Positions 17,068 through 26,623 of a stretch of 64,000 nucleotides of DNA are shown here, in pieces; within the stretch, counting starts at the first letter, position 1, and each line of letters starts with the position of its first letter. The stretch is from positions 1,426,001 through 1,490,000 of the forward strand of contig NZ_LBGV01000001.1 in the NCBI RefSeq assembly GCF_001274635.1. The letters are read 5' to 3'. Origin of the DNA: Persicobacter sp. CCB-QB2 (lineage in GTDB: Bacteria; Bacteroidota; Bacteroidia; Cytophagales; Cyclobacteriaceae). The position numbers and the translations under genes were made by a program. Below the pieces are notes generated by a model. It had not been told where the DNA came from and ran no database searches. It saw only the letters and a list, made by a program, of their open reading frames with translations.

Positions 17068-18194
17068 TTGCAATGATTCTACCACAGAGTAAATCTGACG
17101 CTCTCCATTGGCCAGCTCTCGAAGTACCAGGAATGAGTCCCGCTCATTCACCGTAATTTTGTAATAGTGATATTGGCGGATCAATGGATTAGCCTTTGTA
17201 TTCGGGTCGGTTCTGATAAATTCAGCATTCTCCAGCACCTCCTCCAGGGTAAATAAAATCCGGTTCTTTAGGGCATAATCCCGGTGAGGTTGGTTTAAAA
17301 TCTCTTTTATACCGGAGGTATGTAAAACAGCCGGACTTCCACCCAACTGATAGGTACTTTTCAGCTCACTTTTCGCCCATTCCAACAAAAGTTTACGCTC
17401 CAGTCGCATTGCGGCGGTTGGTGCGCTCTTTTTCACCTTTCGCGGTGCACTGGCCTGATAGGGATGATCATCCCCAAATACTTTACGACTAATGCACGGA
17501 TTCTCTTTAAGTCCGGCTTGTGGCCTGATTTCCACTTCTGGAGCATCTGTTACCGGATCATCAGTCAGAGCCCAATCGCATTTACAGTTGTAGCGATTAC
17601 CCGGAAAATTTGTCGCCCAGAAAGGATCTGACTGAGGTAATACCGTATGCCAGTATCCTTTATGTATTGCATCAGGAATAGCCGCTCTGGAGGGAATCCA
17701 CTTGATGTTTCGTCCTGGGGTCTGCTGAAACTTATTCCATTGCACTGCTGTGCGGGCTCGCGCCACAGTGGTATTATATTCAGTTCGCAACCATTGTTGA
17801 TTATAATTACCAATGATTTGCTTTGAGTCGCGCTTAAAGGCTGCAAAGCTCTTCAGCTTTCCATCATCTCCAACGACAATCTTTTTTAGCTCTGTGTACT
17901 GTTGGTGTGTTTTGAAGGCGGCAAACACGGCATTGCTTTGCTGCAAAGCTTCCTTAATGCCCCATTCGGAGTCGATATAGGAGATTGCTCCCACTCCCTC
18001 TTCCACTGCCTTATTCAGCTCGGTATAGGCAATTCGCCACAAATTTGGCTCAATGGTGCCATTGAAGTTATCAGCGTAGATATTGACCAGTGCCTTATCA
18101 ACTAAGTCCTGAATATCAAAAAGGGGCTCATCGGCCAGTTCCAGCTCACAGCAATGACCGTACTGGTGTTTTAGTTGCTCCCCGACCGTTTCAT
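17065..18194 (-). CDS. head morphogenesis protein (Mu gpF-like), interrupted by one base near its start
   Basis: About 376 residues when restored. The C-terminal part holds the hallmark of phage Mu F-like head morphogenesis proteins, NRYNCKCDWALT followed by EIRPQAG, a minor head protein with one or two copies per portal. An ATG at 18194 overlaps the portal stop as ATGA and opens MKRSG, then runs into TAA. Adding one G to the G4 run (18180-18183) gives continuous sequence GEQLKHQYGHCCELELADEP into the downstream frame. Without that base no standard start exists before a TTG at 18042, which would remove about 50 natural-looking residues. Confidence 0.8.
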
Positions 18195-19486
18195 GATCGG
18201 GGAAAATCCGAAAAAAAGGATTTCAGTTTCAACCAAAAAGACTGCTCCTCCTGGCTTAATTTTACCTCTTCTTTCTTCTCCTCTTTTTTTGCTGGCTTTG
18301 GCTTATGATTTTCTTTGGGCTTGGGGTCGCCCCCTTCTTTCTCCAGCTCCTTTTGCTTCTTTTTGGGACGTGGTCGGTTGTATGTTTCATACCAATAGTC
18401 GTCATCTAGTGGGGCTTTCTCGCTGAATTTTTCGTCAAATTCAAATCGTTCCTTTGGCGTCATCCCGTCCTGCTCTTCATAGCCAAAACGCCCACCCGCG
18501 ACGGCATAGCCAAACTTCTCCAGTATAGGAATGAACTTTTCATTCAGGAGGCGAAGCATGAAGCGACGGTCAGCCTTAGCCACTTCTTTTTCACTACTTG
18601 CGTGCACCTCTCCCTTGTAATTACCGCCTTGGGCGTCCGTGGTCATGGTGTTCAAAAGGATCGCTTTGGAGTTTTGCTCATCACAGAACTTTGCCAGATT
18701 GCTGTATAAGTCAGAGGAGCCGGATTTATGCGTGGTTTCATGCAGCTTAAACTCTGAATTCCGTGGACGTACAACATATGAAGCGGCTGATTGCTCCTTG
18801 GCAATTGCTTCTAACTGCGGCCTTGCGGTCGGGTCATCATAAATGTATTCACGGAAAGGAGCGCCAAAGACCTGGGCAAATACTGACCAATCCGAAACAT
18901 TACCCTTTTTATAAATCACCGCCAACGCGGCTTTTGAAAGTAGCCCTAAATCATCCGGCTTCCCTGCTTCCAAACAATACATGTTGTATGGTGCCTCCCG
19001 GTACTGCTCCCCGGAATCATCATATTGATGCTTCATGACAATTCCCTTTCGCGGATTGACATGCTTTCTTGGGATGAGCTTATAGTCAAGTGTTTTCCCC
19101 TCAATTGAATCAAACCAAATCAACGAATGACCATAAAAGCGACAATCAATCAAATCCTTCATCATTTCCTCGAAATTCTCGGTATTGATCAAATCATTGA
19201 TGATTTCCACTTCCTTGCCGGACTTGTCAAAAAATTTCAGTGGGATATTGGTCACAAACATTTGGCGCTTTTCGATTAAAGCGGTAAGGTGCAGATCCAA
19301 TACGACTTCCTCATACAAATCATAAAGTAGTGTTCGTCTGGGGTTATCCGCACTTTCAGCCGCTTTAATGGCACTACGCCATTCGGGGATACCCTTATAG
19401 CTCCTGTCTATATTGGAAATGGTGAAATTATTCACCTCAATTTTGTGCGTTTTTTTGTTGTCTTTTTTATTGATTCGCTTAGCCAT
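18191..19486 (-). CDS. phage portal protein (Mu gp29-like, DUF935)
   Basis: A 431-residue protein of the DUF935 portal family. Visible blocks include LYEEVVLDLHLTALIEKR, CRFYGHSLIWFD, RKHVNPRKGIV, GNVSDWSVFAQVFGAPFR, and KADRRFMLRLLNEKFIP. The portal forms the 12-mer through which DNA is pumped into the head. The N-terminus is lysine-rich and the C-terminus ends in a low-complexity K/E/P tail. It is coupled to the following head morphogenesis gene through an ATGA overlap. Confidence 0.9.
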   Translation of the reverse strand: MAKRINKKDNKKTHKIEVNNFTISNIDRSYKGIPEWRSAIKAAESADNPRRTLLYDLYEEVVLDLHLTALIEKRQMFVTNIPLKFFDKSGKEVEIINDLINTENFEEMMKDLIDCRFYGHSLIWFDSIEGKTLDYKLIPRKHVNPRKGIVMKHQYDDSGEQYREAPYNMYCLEAGKPDDLGLLSKAALAVIYKKGNVSDWSVFAQVFGAPFREYIYDDPTARPQLEAIAKEQSAASYVVRPRNSEFKLHETTHKSGSSDLYSNLAKFCDEQNSKAILLNTMTTDAQGGNYKGEVHASSEKEVAKADRRFMLRLLNEKFIPILEKFGYAVAGGRFGYEEQDGMTPKERFEFDEKFSEKAPLDDDYWYETYNRPRPKKKQKELEKEGGDPKPKENHKPKPAKKEEKKEEVKLSQEEQSFWLKLKSFFSDFPRS

Positions 19487-19487
19487 A

Positions 19488-19892
19488 TTAGTATCTGTTG
19501 TTTAATCCACCTGCAAAAAAATCAGCTTGTTTGTCCGGTTCTGCCTTCTCTGACCATAGTGGTAGATCCAGCTTTAAAAGCCCTTCTCGGATCTCTTTAA
19601 GTGCTTCCTTTGCCCACTTATAGCGGTCAACAATATCCTGTTTAATCTTCTCGGTAACCGAAAAAATATGATATAAGGAAACATCTATGCAGAGTCCTTT
19701 AATGATGCCGTTCCGCTCGTCTCCTGTTTGCGTCCAGAGTTCAGAGGTGTCATACTTTTGATTCATATAACCGTCCACTTCAGCAATTGCGCGAGCAATA
19801 TTTTGCTCGATATAGGTCGGGTCTTGGCGGCTGACGTTTTGCAAAATATCAGCGTAAACGCCCTGGCTTAAATCTTTTTCTTCAATGAACAT
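19488..19892 (-). CDS. gp36-like head protein (DUF1320)
   Basis: A 134-residue protein fitting Mu gp36/DUF1320: an N-terminal FIEEKDLSQGVYADIL, then IARAIAEVDGYMNQKYD, a helix LCIDVSLYHIFS, and RYKWAKEALKEIREG. Proteins of this family are probable head-completion (connector) proteins. It lies between terminase and portal in the head module. Confidence 0.8.
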   Translation of the reverse strand: MFIEEKDLSQGVYADILQNVSRQDPTYIEQNIARAIAEVDGYMNQKYDTSELWTQTGDERNGIIKGLCIDVSLYHIFSVTEKIKQDIVDRYKWAKEALKEIREGLLKLDLPLWSEKAEPDKQADFFAGGLNNRY

Positions 19893-19894
19893 AA

Positions 19895-21411
19895 TTAGTA
19901 ATGTGATGGCCGCCTATTCGAACCCATAATAGGTTTTTCGTGCGGATTGGCAGTTGATGAAATATGTTGAGATAGTTTTGATATCGCCCCCTGGTCAGCA
20001 TCCGGGGCGTCATCATGTGAATTGTAGCCCGGCTCTATCCCCTTGGTTTGCTCCTCACCCTGTGAATGATCATTCGATGAATATTCCTTTTCATTGTATA
20101 TCATTCGGCCCTGCTGGTATAGCGGTAAAAGTTCGCTGACAATCCGGTCATATTTTTTACCCTTCTTTGAGTCGTCTTTGATCATGCCAATATCAAAACC
20201 AAAATCAGCTCTGATTTCGTCGTAAGTGTCTTGAAGCGTTTTGTTCCAAAATTGTGATTCATACCAAAAAGGAATCCATACCCTAGGATTAAGCATTTTA
20301 AAATAGAACATCCACCTTATGGCCTCATCCATTGTGGATTGACGGACAAATGATTTGATCAGGTAGTATTTCTTGCCCTTCTTCCCCCAAATCCTCACTG
20401 CGTTATAATCATTATTACCGGAGTACGCCACGTCCCAATAGCCCACAATAGCATCATAATGATCTATTCGCGGGATTTTTTCATACCTGAAGTATTCATT
20501 TTTGAAAAGCTTACCCTCAGTGTGTGGATCTTGATTAAACTCCGCTTTACAGGCCAGTATCCCCAGTTCTTCCTCCATATCACGCCAGTATTGAGGCGTG
20601 TATTTTTGGTGCCACCGAGGATTGTAATCATGGTCATAAGCTTTGATGTGATGCACCCACCATTTCGGGTGTTTCTTCTGCAATACCGTTTGCACCATGC
20701 GCGGTGCATAACGGTTGTTTGCCCAAATGAACCTCCGGATAGGGCCGTCCATTGTGGGGATCAAATCCCGCTCCACCCATTGCGCCAGCTCGTCCTGACG
20801 TTTAGGATTTTTTACAAGTTCTCTGGTCTCGTTATCATCCCCCACGCAGTAATCCGGCCTTTGTGCTCCTTTTCGCAGTCCCCGCACGGACTGTCCAGCG
20901 CCCAGAGCTTTTGCCATAAAGCCGCCTTTTGTCTTAAAATCTCCTGACTCCCATTGCCCTAGGTTCTTTTGTGGCCCAAAGTCCGTGATAATCTTCTGAT
21001 TTGATTCGAACTCGGCCTTAAGGTCGTCCAATAGTTGAGCCGCCTTGTCAAAGCTATTACCTATCAGCACCATATAATGGCATTGGTCATTAATCCAAAG
21101 CCAAAAGGGTAGAAAAATATTTACATGCACTGATTTGGCGTGCCCTCTTGGCCATTCAGCAAAAGCCTTAATAGTGGGATTTCTTTTGATCTTACGGGCA
21201 AATTCAATATGAAAGTCTGCGCTTTCACAAGTTGCGTAATGACTGAAATAAGTTTCAATCATAAACTTATAGTCTTTCTTTGCCCGTGCGATACGCGCCT
21301 CCTTTTGCTCTGGGGAATCCATCCCCCGCCTTTGGAGTTTTGGTATATCCAGTCACATTTTGCCTGATAGTCTTTGAGTGCCTGTTTATCCTTTACGGTG
21401 ATTTTTGCCAT
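19895..21411 (-). CDS. terminase large subunit (Mu gp28-like), interrupted by one base in its N-terminus
   Basis: About 505 residues when restored. ATPase part: FAEWPRGHAKSVH as Walker A-like motif and CVGDDNE as Walker B. Nuclease part: VGYWDVAYSG with a metal-binding Asp, and a late HDDAPDA acidic motif. The enzyme cuts and pumps DNA into the prohead. An ATG at 21411, 1 bp after the small-subunit stop, opens MAKITVKDKQALKDYQAKC, then leaves frame at a G5 run (21323-21327). One more G joins it to the ATG at 21322 (MDSPEQKEARIARAKKDY). The short form starting at 21322 would lack a normal ribosome binding site and the N-terminal helix. Confidence 0.87.
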
Positions 21412-21412
21412 A

Positions 21413-21850
21413 CTACAATGCGGCTTTATGTTTTTCCTCCAGGAACCCACGAAACAACTTTGAATACTCCAGCGCCTTATCGGGCTTATTCTCAATAATC
21501 CACTCGGTCAGCTCGTCGAAAACTTCGCAATACACATGCAATGGATTCGACTCCAGGAACTCAATTTCTTTACGCAGGGCCGACTTTGCGTCTGACAATA
21601 CTTTATCCGGCACGCCGCCCATTTCCTCAATTTTTTGATTCACCGCTTTAAGCTGCGAAAAGGCATCTTGCAGAAGCTGTTGACGGGTCACGGTCTGCGC
21701 TTCCTTCAAACTATCCCAGTCCTCTTTTGTGATCCAGGCCCGTAAGGTCTTTTCCGTCACATTTACAAGTGAAGCTATTTCTTTTCTATTGATCCGGCCT
21801 TTAGTATACAGGTTGCGAGCCTGCTCTTTTTTTGCATCAAATTTACCCAT
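21413..21850 (-). CDS. terminase small subunit (Mu gp27-like) with helix-turn-helix
   Basis: A 145-residue protein with an N-terminal helix-turn-helix (YTKGRINRKEIASLVNVT, then EKTLRAWITKEDW) followed by helices rich in K/E. This is the pattern of small terminase subunits and Mu gp27-type proteins that recognise phage DNA. The start at 21850 (MGKFDAKKEQ) is preferred to upstream in-frame ATGs, because those lie in the AT-rich promoter region. It is the first gene of the leftward head module. Confidence 0.8.
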   Translation of the reverse strand: MGKFDAKKEQARNLYTKGRINRKEIASLVNVTEKTLRAWITKEDWDSLKEAQTVTRQQLLQDAFSQLKAVNQKIEEMGGVPDKVLSDAKSALRKEIEFLESNPLHVYCEVFDELTEWIIENKPDKALEYSKLFRGFLEEKHKAAL

Positions 21851-22019
21851 GAGTGATACTTTTTTATAGACAAAAATATGCTTTTTACTGTCTACAAAAA
21901 CTAGTCTATTCACGTTGAGATGTGATTTATTGACAATTTGAACAGGGGTGTTGGCGACGTCAAAAGATACTTTTCGAAGTAAAAAATTAGCCCAATATTG
22001 CATCATCAAAAAAGGAAAA
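21851..22019. promoter_or_regulatory. divergent late promoter region
   Basis: 170 bp between the leftward head module and the rightward protease/capsid/tail block. It contains an inverted repeat TAGAC (21867) / GTCTA (21890) and, read leftward, TATTTTTG boxes typical of Bacteroidota -7 elements. It is the obvious place for a late activator to switch on both blocks. No activator gene was identified. Confidence 0.5.
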
Positions 22020-22964
22020 ATGACAAAAAAAAGTAAGCGTTTTGTATTACATGATCAATCAAAGAACAGTTACGGACTGATTCTTCAGACCTCCGGCGGT
22101 GATCTGACTCAATTCAAAAAGAATCCGGTTATGCTGCATGAGCATAACGGTTGGATGATGCCTATTGGGCACTGGGATGACATTCAGGTGGAAGGTGAAA
22201 AAATTACCGCGGTGCCTGTATTTGACCTTAAGGATGAATTTGCAAAGGTGATTGCTCAAAAGGTGGAAGACGGGCATATCCGCATGGCATCCATGGGAGT
22301 GCTACCGCTGGAGGTGGACGGTGATGTGGTTACAAAATGGGAAGTCCGCGAAGCCTCCATTGTTACCTTTGGTAGCAATAAAAATGCGCTTCGCCTTATG
22401 GATGCCAATGGCGAGCTTTTAACGCTTTCCGCAGTCAAAAATTTAAAGCCTTCGGGTAAATCTAATAATCAAAAAAATAGCATGGAATTTAAAGAAACCA
22501 TTGCAACGGCCATCAACTTGTCTGCAAGTTCAGAGCCAGCTCAGGTTTTGGCTAAAGTGCTGGAGCTTTCGCAAGAAAACATTAGCCTGAAGGCCGAAAA
22601 TGCGCGACTCAAAGAGGAAAAAGAGGCCGCTCAAAAATCCGCTGAAACAAAGGAGAAGGAAGAAATTTTGCTTTCTGCGGTGACCAGCAAAAAAATCACG
22701 GTTGAGCAAAAGAAGATCTACGAAAAGCTGGAGCTCTCCGAGGTCAAAACTTTGGTAGGTGATTTGAAAAAGCCGCTTAACCTTAGTGAGTTCCCCGAGC
22801 CAGGGGGTGAGGAAGTTCAGCTTCCTAAACAGCTTGAAGGCATGACCTTTTCTGAGATTTCAAGAAAGAATCCTCAAGCATTAGAACAGTTGAAGCTTTC
22901 CAATAAGGAGGCTTATAAGAAGCTATTCAAGGATCAGTATGGCAAAGAGCCGACTAACTTTTAA
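22020..22964 (+). CDS. prohead protease fused to scaffold
   Basis: A 314-residue protein. The first 130 residues are an HK97-type prohead protease: H40 in VMLHEHNGW, S91 in HIRMASMGV, and a downstream acidic residue (REASIVTFG). The remainder is a lysine/glutamate-rich coiled coil (about 170-235) and tail, typical of a scaffold that shapes the prohead and is then cleaved. Mu carries the same protease/scaffold arrangement (gene I/Z). It precedes the capsid gene by 21 bp. The start at 22020 follows AAAAGGAAAA. Confidence 0.85.
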   Translation: MTKKSKRFVLHDQSKNSYGLILQTSGGDLTQFKKNPVMLHEHNGWMMPIGHWDDIQVEGEKITAVPVFDLKDEFAKVIAQKVEDGHIRMASMGVLPLEVDGDVVTKWEVREASIVTFGSNKNALRLMDANGELLTLSAVKNLKPSGKSNNQKNSMEFKETIATAINLSASSEPAQVLAKVLELSQENISLKAENARLKEEKEAAQKSAETKEKEEILLSAVTSKKITVEQKKIYEKLELSEVKTLVGDLKKPLNLSEFPEPGGEEVQLPKQLEGMTFSEISRKNPQALEQLKLSNKEAYKKLFKDQYGKEPTNF

Positions 22965-22985
22965 TCCCTTTTAAAAATCATTTAA

Positions 22986-23840
22986 ATGGCTTTAGAAAAA
23001 GAAATTTGGCAAAATGATATCGTTGACCATCTTTGGAAAGAGAATGATTTCATGTCAACGGTAACAGCAGAGGATGAATATGTCCTACAAGGAAAAGTAG
23101 TCCATATCCCACAGGCGGGGCCACCTTCCAATGTTGAGAAAAACAGAACGACAGTACCCGCTACCCCGGCTCAAAGGCCAGATAGTGAAGTATTGTATTC
23201 TCTTAATGAGTTTACAACTGACCCACGTTTGATCCGGGATGCGGAAAAGGTAGAACTTTCCTACAACAAGCGCGATAGTATCATTGGTGATGACAAACAA
23301 AAGATTGCGGAGGAAGTAGCGGAAGATTTAATTGATGTTTGGGCAAGAGGTTTAACTACTGATCATATCATTACAGAATCTGACATTGCCCGGGCATCTT
23401 TGCAGAAAATGCAGACCATGTTTAATACTCATAATGTACCCCTACAGGATCGTTATGCATTGGTTCCGGCACAAATCATTCCATTATTATTTCCGGATAC
23501 GGAAGTAACCGCCTTGCTCTCAATGATGCGCTCCAACGATGAACGACTGAATTCTATGTTTGACAACCTTTACGGTTTCAAAATTAAGATGCGTTCTTCT
23601 GTGCTGACTTTTGATGCTGGCGGAGCATTAAAACCTCCAGGATCAGCTGGGGCGGAAGATGACACAGAGGGCGTCCTTTGCTATCAAAAAAGATCACTGG
23701 CTAAAGCCGTGGGTGAGGTTAAAATGTTTGACAACCCAAATCAGGCCACCTATTATGGTGATATCGTTTCCTTTCTCCTTCGTGCTGGTGGACGTCGTCG
23801 CCGGGAAGATGATAAAGGAGTGGGTATCCTAAAAGTATAA
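22986..23840 (+). CDS. major capsid protein
   Basis: A 284-residue protein placed directly after the protease/scaffold, as capsid genes are. It has a short N-terminal arm (WQNDIVDHLWKENDFM), VVHIPQAGPPSNVEK, a helix-rich middle with IIGDDKQKIAEEVAEDLI, and a C-terminal block ending SLAKAVGEVKMFDN. The layout fits HK97-fold capsid proteins of Bacteroidota Mu-like phages. The family assignment is by pattern and position. Confidence 0.8.
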   Translation: MALEKEIWQNDIVDHLWKENDFMSTVTAEDEYVLQGKVVHIPQAGPPSNVEKNRTTVPATPAQRPDSEVLYSLNEFTTDPRLIRDAEKVELSYNKRDSIIGDDKQKIAEEVAEDLIDVWARGLTTDHIITESDIARASLQKMQTMFNTHNVPLQDRYALVPAQIIPLLFPDTEVTALLSMMRSNDERLNSMFDNLYGFKIKMRSSVLTFDAGGALKPPGSAGAEDDTEGVLCYQKRSLAKAVGEVKMFDNPNQATYYGDIVSFLLRAGGRRRREDDKGVGILKV

Positions 23841-23845
23841 ATCGG

Positions 23846-24028
23846 ATGAATAACTTTGAATCTTCAGTCTCCGGACTGTCCGCCTCTGTTTTAGCCATGT
23901 TCTTTAAAGTGGTTTCGGTTGGTGACCTTTTCACCGCATTCCTTTGTGGACTCTGTGGCGCAGCCGGAGGCTGGATTTTCAAAATTGGTATAGACAAAAT
24001 CATAAAGTACCGTGAAAAGAATTCTTGA
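23846..24028 (+). CDS. small membrane protein, possible holin component
   Basis: A 60-residue protein with two hydrophobic helices (LFTAFLCGLCGAAGGWIF in the second) and a basic tail. It sits just upstream of another membrane protein and the cell-wall hydrolase, so a holin role is likely. Its end overlaps the next start by 17 bp. Confidence 0.5.
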   Translation: MNNFESSVSGLSASVLAMFFKVVSVGDLFTAFLCGLCGAAGGWIFKIGIDKIIKYREKNS

Positions 24029-24377
24029 TATTATCAAGCATTGGGGTGAGTACATTCCCTTTTTGCTTGCCGTGGTTTTCTGGTGGTTATCCAGATACGT
24101 GACCACTTGGTTAGATCCCACCGCAGCGGTGGACGATGCCGGGCTCCTACAGGCTTTCCTTTTTAAGGCCATGTGCTACTTCGGGGCAGTGTCATTTACC
24201 TGGATCGCATTACGTCTTGTCTTCCCGCGTGTCTTGCGCTATATGGATGAAGATTTTGGACGGCCCTTTGATAAGCCATTTCATGAGGACGGGATTTCCG
24301 AGTATGATCCCAGGCTCTGGCTATCGATCTGCATGCTCGGCCTTTATTTAATTTCAGCAGCTATAATTTTTGCATAA
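24012..24377 (+). CDS. membrane protein of the lysis module
   Basis: A 121-residue protein with three transmembrane segments (near 15-30, 50-70 and 100-120) and an acidic loop. The position directly before a secreted hydrolase suggests a holin or antiholin. No family is recognised with certainty. Confidence 0.5.
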   Translation: MKRILDIIKHWGEYIPFLLAVVFWWLSRYVTTWLDPTAAVDDAGLLQAFLFKAMCYFGAVSFTWIALRLVFPRVLRYMDEDFGRPFDKPFHEDGISEYDPRLWLSICMLGLYLISAAIIFA

Positions 24378-24932
24378 ATGAAACAGTTATTTTTATTACT
24401 CATCATGTCCCTGTATACCCTCTCTGGTATTGGGCAGGGACGCACAGAACAGAAGATCCGTGATGAGCTGGATTCTACTTTCCTTTCACAGGTAGGCGTT
24501 CGGGAAGCCACAGGCAAAAACGATGGCCCGGAGGTGGAAATGTATCTGGCATCTTGCGGACTTGGTAAAGGTTATGCCTGGTGCGGGGCTAAGATGAATT
24601 GGGGTTTTCTGGAGAATGATTTAGTACCTCCTCGATCAGCCGCATGGTCGCCGTCCTGGTTTCCAAGTAACAAGGTGATCTATAAGAAGGGTAAGTCACT
24701 AACGGGTAAGCCTCCGCAAAAGTCCGATGTCATGGGGATCTACTTTGCATCCAAGAAAAGGATTGCCCATGTGGGGCATGTACATCGTTGGCCTCCTAAT
24801 AGTGACTATGCCACGACCATTGAAGGCAATACGAACGGAGCAGGTTCACGAGAAGGTGATGGAGTATATAAGAAACGAAGACTCAAACGGCAGCTTTGGA
24901 TTGCCGATTGGGTCAGTGCACAAAGTGGTTAA
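24378..24932 (+). CDS. secreted NlpC/CHAP-like peptidoglycan hydrolase (endolysin)
   Basis: A 184-residue protein with a signal peptide (MKQLFLLLIMSLYTLSGIGQ) and a cysteine-histidine hydrolase domain. C69 in GYAWCGAKMNW is the likely nucleophile and H131/H134 in AHVGHVHRW the partner, followed by IEGNTN. This fits phage amidases of the CHAP/NlpC type that cleave peptide bonds in the cell wall. The signal peptide means it could cross the inner membrane without a holin. A 4-bp-class overlap (TAATG) links it to the next gene. Confidence 0.8.
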   Translation: MKQLFLLLIMSLYTLSGIGQGRTEQKIRDELDSTFLSQVGVREATGKNDGPEVEMYLASCGLGKGYAWCGAKMNWGFLENDLVPPRSAAWSPSWFPSNKVIYKKGKSLTGKPPQKSDVMGIYFASKKRIAHVGHVHRWPPNSDYATTIEGNTNGAGSREGDGVYKKRRLKRQLWIADWVSAQSG

Positions 24933-25105
24933 TGTTGGGTTTGGTAAAGCCGTGGCGATTCGTCGCCGCGGTACTTCTCGGGTTTGCCCTGGGCTTTGCT
25001 TCCGGGGTGACTGTTGGCATCAAGCTGGTAGATAAGCCGCAGACGGTCAACAATATTAAAATGAAGCGTAACATCTTTCAACGAATATTTTCAGATGAAC
25101 GATAA
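24932..25105 (+). CDS. small membrane protein (spanin-like position)
   Basis: A 57-residue protein starting in the TAATG overlap with the endolysin. One N-terminal transmembrane helix (FVAAVLLGFALGFASGVTVG) is followed by a short basic tail. Position after the endolysin suggests a lysis accessory such as an inner-membrane spanin, but the periplasmic part is short. Confidence 0.5.
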   Translation: MLGLVKPWRFVAAVLLGFALGFASGVTVGIKLVDKPQTVNNIKMKRNIFQRIFSDER

Positions 25106-25418
25106 GCAAAAAAAATACTTTGAGGCTCACCCGACGGTGAAAAAGTTCTATTTCACTTCAGACGGCATGGCTTTTCAGCGAGAGAATCCCGCGATTCAAC
25201 ACCAAAAGAATATTGACAAAAAGAAAGAGATTCAAACGGTGAAGCGTCCGCAGGAGGCGAAAGGATTAACCGCCGCGCAAAAGGGTCAGCAAACCAAGCT
25301 CACTAAAAAGCTGGAGGAACTTCGCGCCTCCTTGCTCGATGCTCCGGGGCAGCAGGAGCGCGATGCAATCCAGGAGCAGATTAATGAAACCGAGCAGAAG
25401 CTCGAAAACTTACAGTAG
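25095..25418 (+). CDS. hypothetical coiled-coil protein
   Basis: A 107-residue protein beginning KYFEAHPTVKKFYFTSDGM, with a charged coiled-coil C-terminus (KLTKKLEELRASLLDAPG, then QINETEQKLENLQ). No family recognised. It is immediately followed by the sheath gene (2 bp), so it belongs to the late block. Confidence 0.6.
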   Translation: MNDKQKKYFEAHPTVKKFYFTSDGMAFQRENPAIQHQKNIDKKKEIQTVKRPQEAKGLTAAQKGQQTKLTKKLEELRASLLDAPGQQERDAIQEQINETEQKLENLQ

Positions 25419-25420
25419 GT

Positions 25421-26623
25421 ATGGGTATCCCAAACGTTTCTTTTGAACTGCTTAAAGGGCAGCTGGGTGGAACAATTAACCTGGACGATGGTATTGCGGG
25501 ATTAATTGTTTCCGGAACAGCGACGCCTGATATTGCCCTATCGGAGCCGAAGGTAATTTTCTCTTATGAAGATGCTCTTGACCTGGAGCTTTCTGGCTTT
25601 GCCCTGCGTGAAATTCAGGAGTTTTATCAATTCGCTGGGGCCGGGCAAGAGCTATGGATTATGCTGGTTGCGGATGATACCTTAATTTCCGAGATCTGCG
25701 ATATTACTAATCCACTTGCGAAAAAATTGTTGGATGCCAGCGCTGGCCGCATCAAAGTATGGGGCGTTAATGTGGAGCTTACCAGCTCATACTCCCCTTC
25801 AATTCCTTCGGCCGAAGGCATCGACGCTGATGTGTTGGCCGCCTTGCCACTTGCTCAGGCGCTGTGCGAAGACTTTGCGGGGCGTCACCACCCCACGCGT
25901 TGCGTTATGGGGGGTAGAATGTTCGATGCAGGTAAAATCGCAGAACTGAGAGACTTAAAACAAGGATCTGACAACCGCGTCCAAATCACGCTGTTGGGTC
26001 GTAGCCTGGAGGAGCTGGATTCCGACCCAACGAACCATGAAGGTAAAGAAGCACGCGTGGGTTTCTTGCTCGGTTTATACTCCAGTCTTTCGGTTCAAAG
26101 AAACATTGGGCGTGTTGCTAATGGAGACCTCGGTTTGACGGAGGCTTTCTATTCCGACGGGGAGACCACCGCAGAGGAGCTGATGAATGCGGCCGATACC
26201 ATACACGATAAGGGTTATGTCCTGCCTATTGTCCGCTATGGAAAGAACGGCTACTTCTATGCTGATGATCCAACGGCGACCGCTGATACGGATGATTTCA
26301 ATTCATTCGCTCGTGGTCGGGTGATCGACAAGGCGCAGCGTATCGCCTACAATGTGTTTTGTGATTTTGTCAATGACGACTATTCCGTTGACGCCTCCGG
26401 GCAGATTGGTATCGGAGAGCTGAAGCGCCTCCAGGGCGGCATTGACGATGCAGTGAATCAACAAATGACCGCGGCCGGGGAAATCTCCGCCTTCCAGTCA
26501 TTTGTAGATCCGGCGCAGGACACATTGGCCACCGGGCAAACCAAAGTGAAATTGATGGTGCAACCAAGGGCCTACCACAAGCAAATTGTGATTGAGCTGG
26601 GCTTTTCAAAAACGATTGAATAA
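25421..26623 (+). CDS. contractile tail sheath protein
   Basis: A 400-residue protein of the sheath type found in Bacteroidota Mu-like phages (DUF2586-like). The N-terminus has GLIVSGTATPDIALSEPKV, the middle SVQRNIGRVANGDLG and DTIHDKGYVLPIVRYGKNG, and the C-terminal part ends in a strand for sheath-sheath contact (VKLMVQPRAYHKQIVIELGF). The sheath contracts to drive the tube through the envelope. The end overlaps the start of the tube gene. Confidence 0.82.
   Translation: MGIPNVSFELLKGQLGGTINLDDGIAGLIVSGTATPDIALSEPKVIFSYEDALDLELSGFALREIQEFYQFAGAGQELWIMLVADDTLISEICDITNPLAKKLLDASAGRIKVWGVNVELTSSYSPSIPSAEGIDADVLAALPLAQALCEDFAGRHHPTRCVMGGRMFDAGKIAELRDLKQGSDNRVQITLLGRSLEELDSDPTNHEGKEARVGFLLGLYSSLSVQRNIGRVANGDLGLTEAFYSDGETTAEELMNAADTIHDKGYVLPIVRYGKNGYFYADDPTATADTDDFNSFARGRVIDKAQRIAYNVFCDFVNDDYSVDASGQIGIGELKRLQGGIDDAVNQQMTAAGEISAFQSFVDPAQDTLATGQTKVKLMVQPRAYHKQIVIELGFSKTIE

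Noticed and set aside
18180..18183. programmed frameshift between portal and head morphogenesis genes
   Set aside because: The same kind of lesion recurs at four other G runs in unrelated genes, which points to a base-calling cause. The overlapping ATGA gives a normal start once one G is added.
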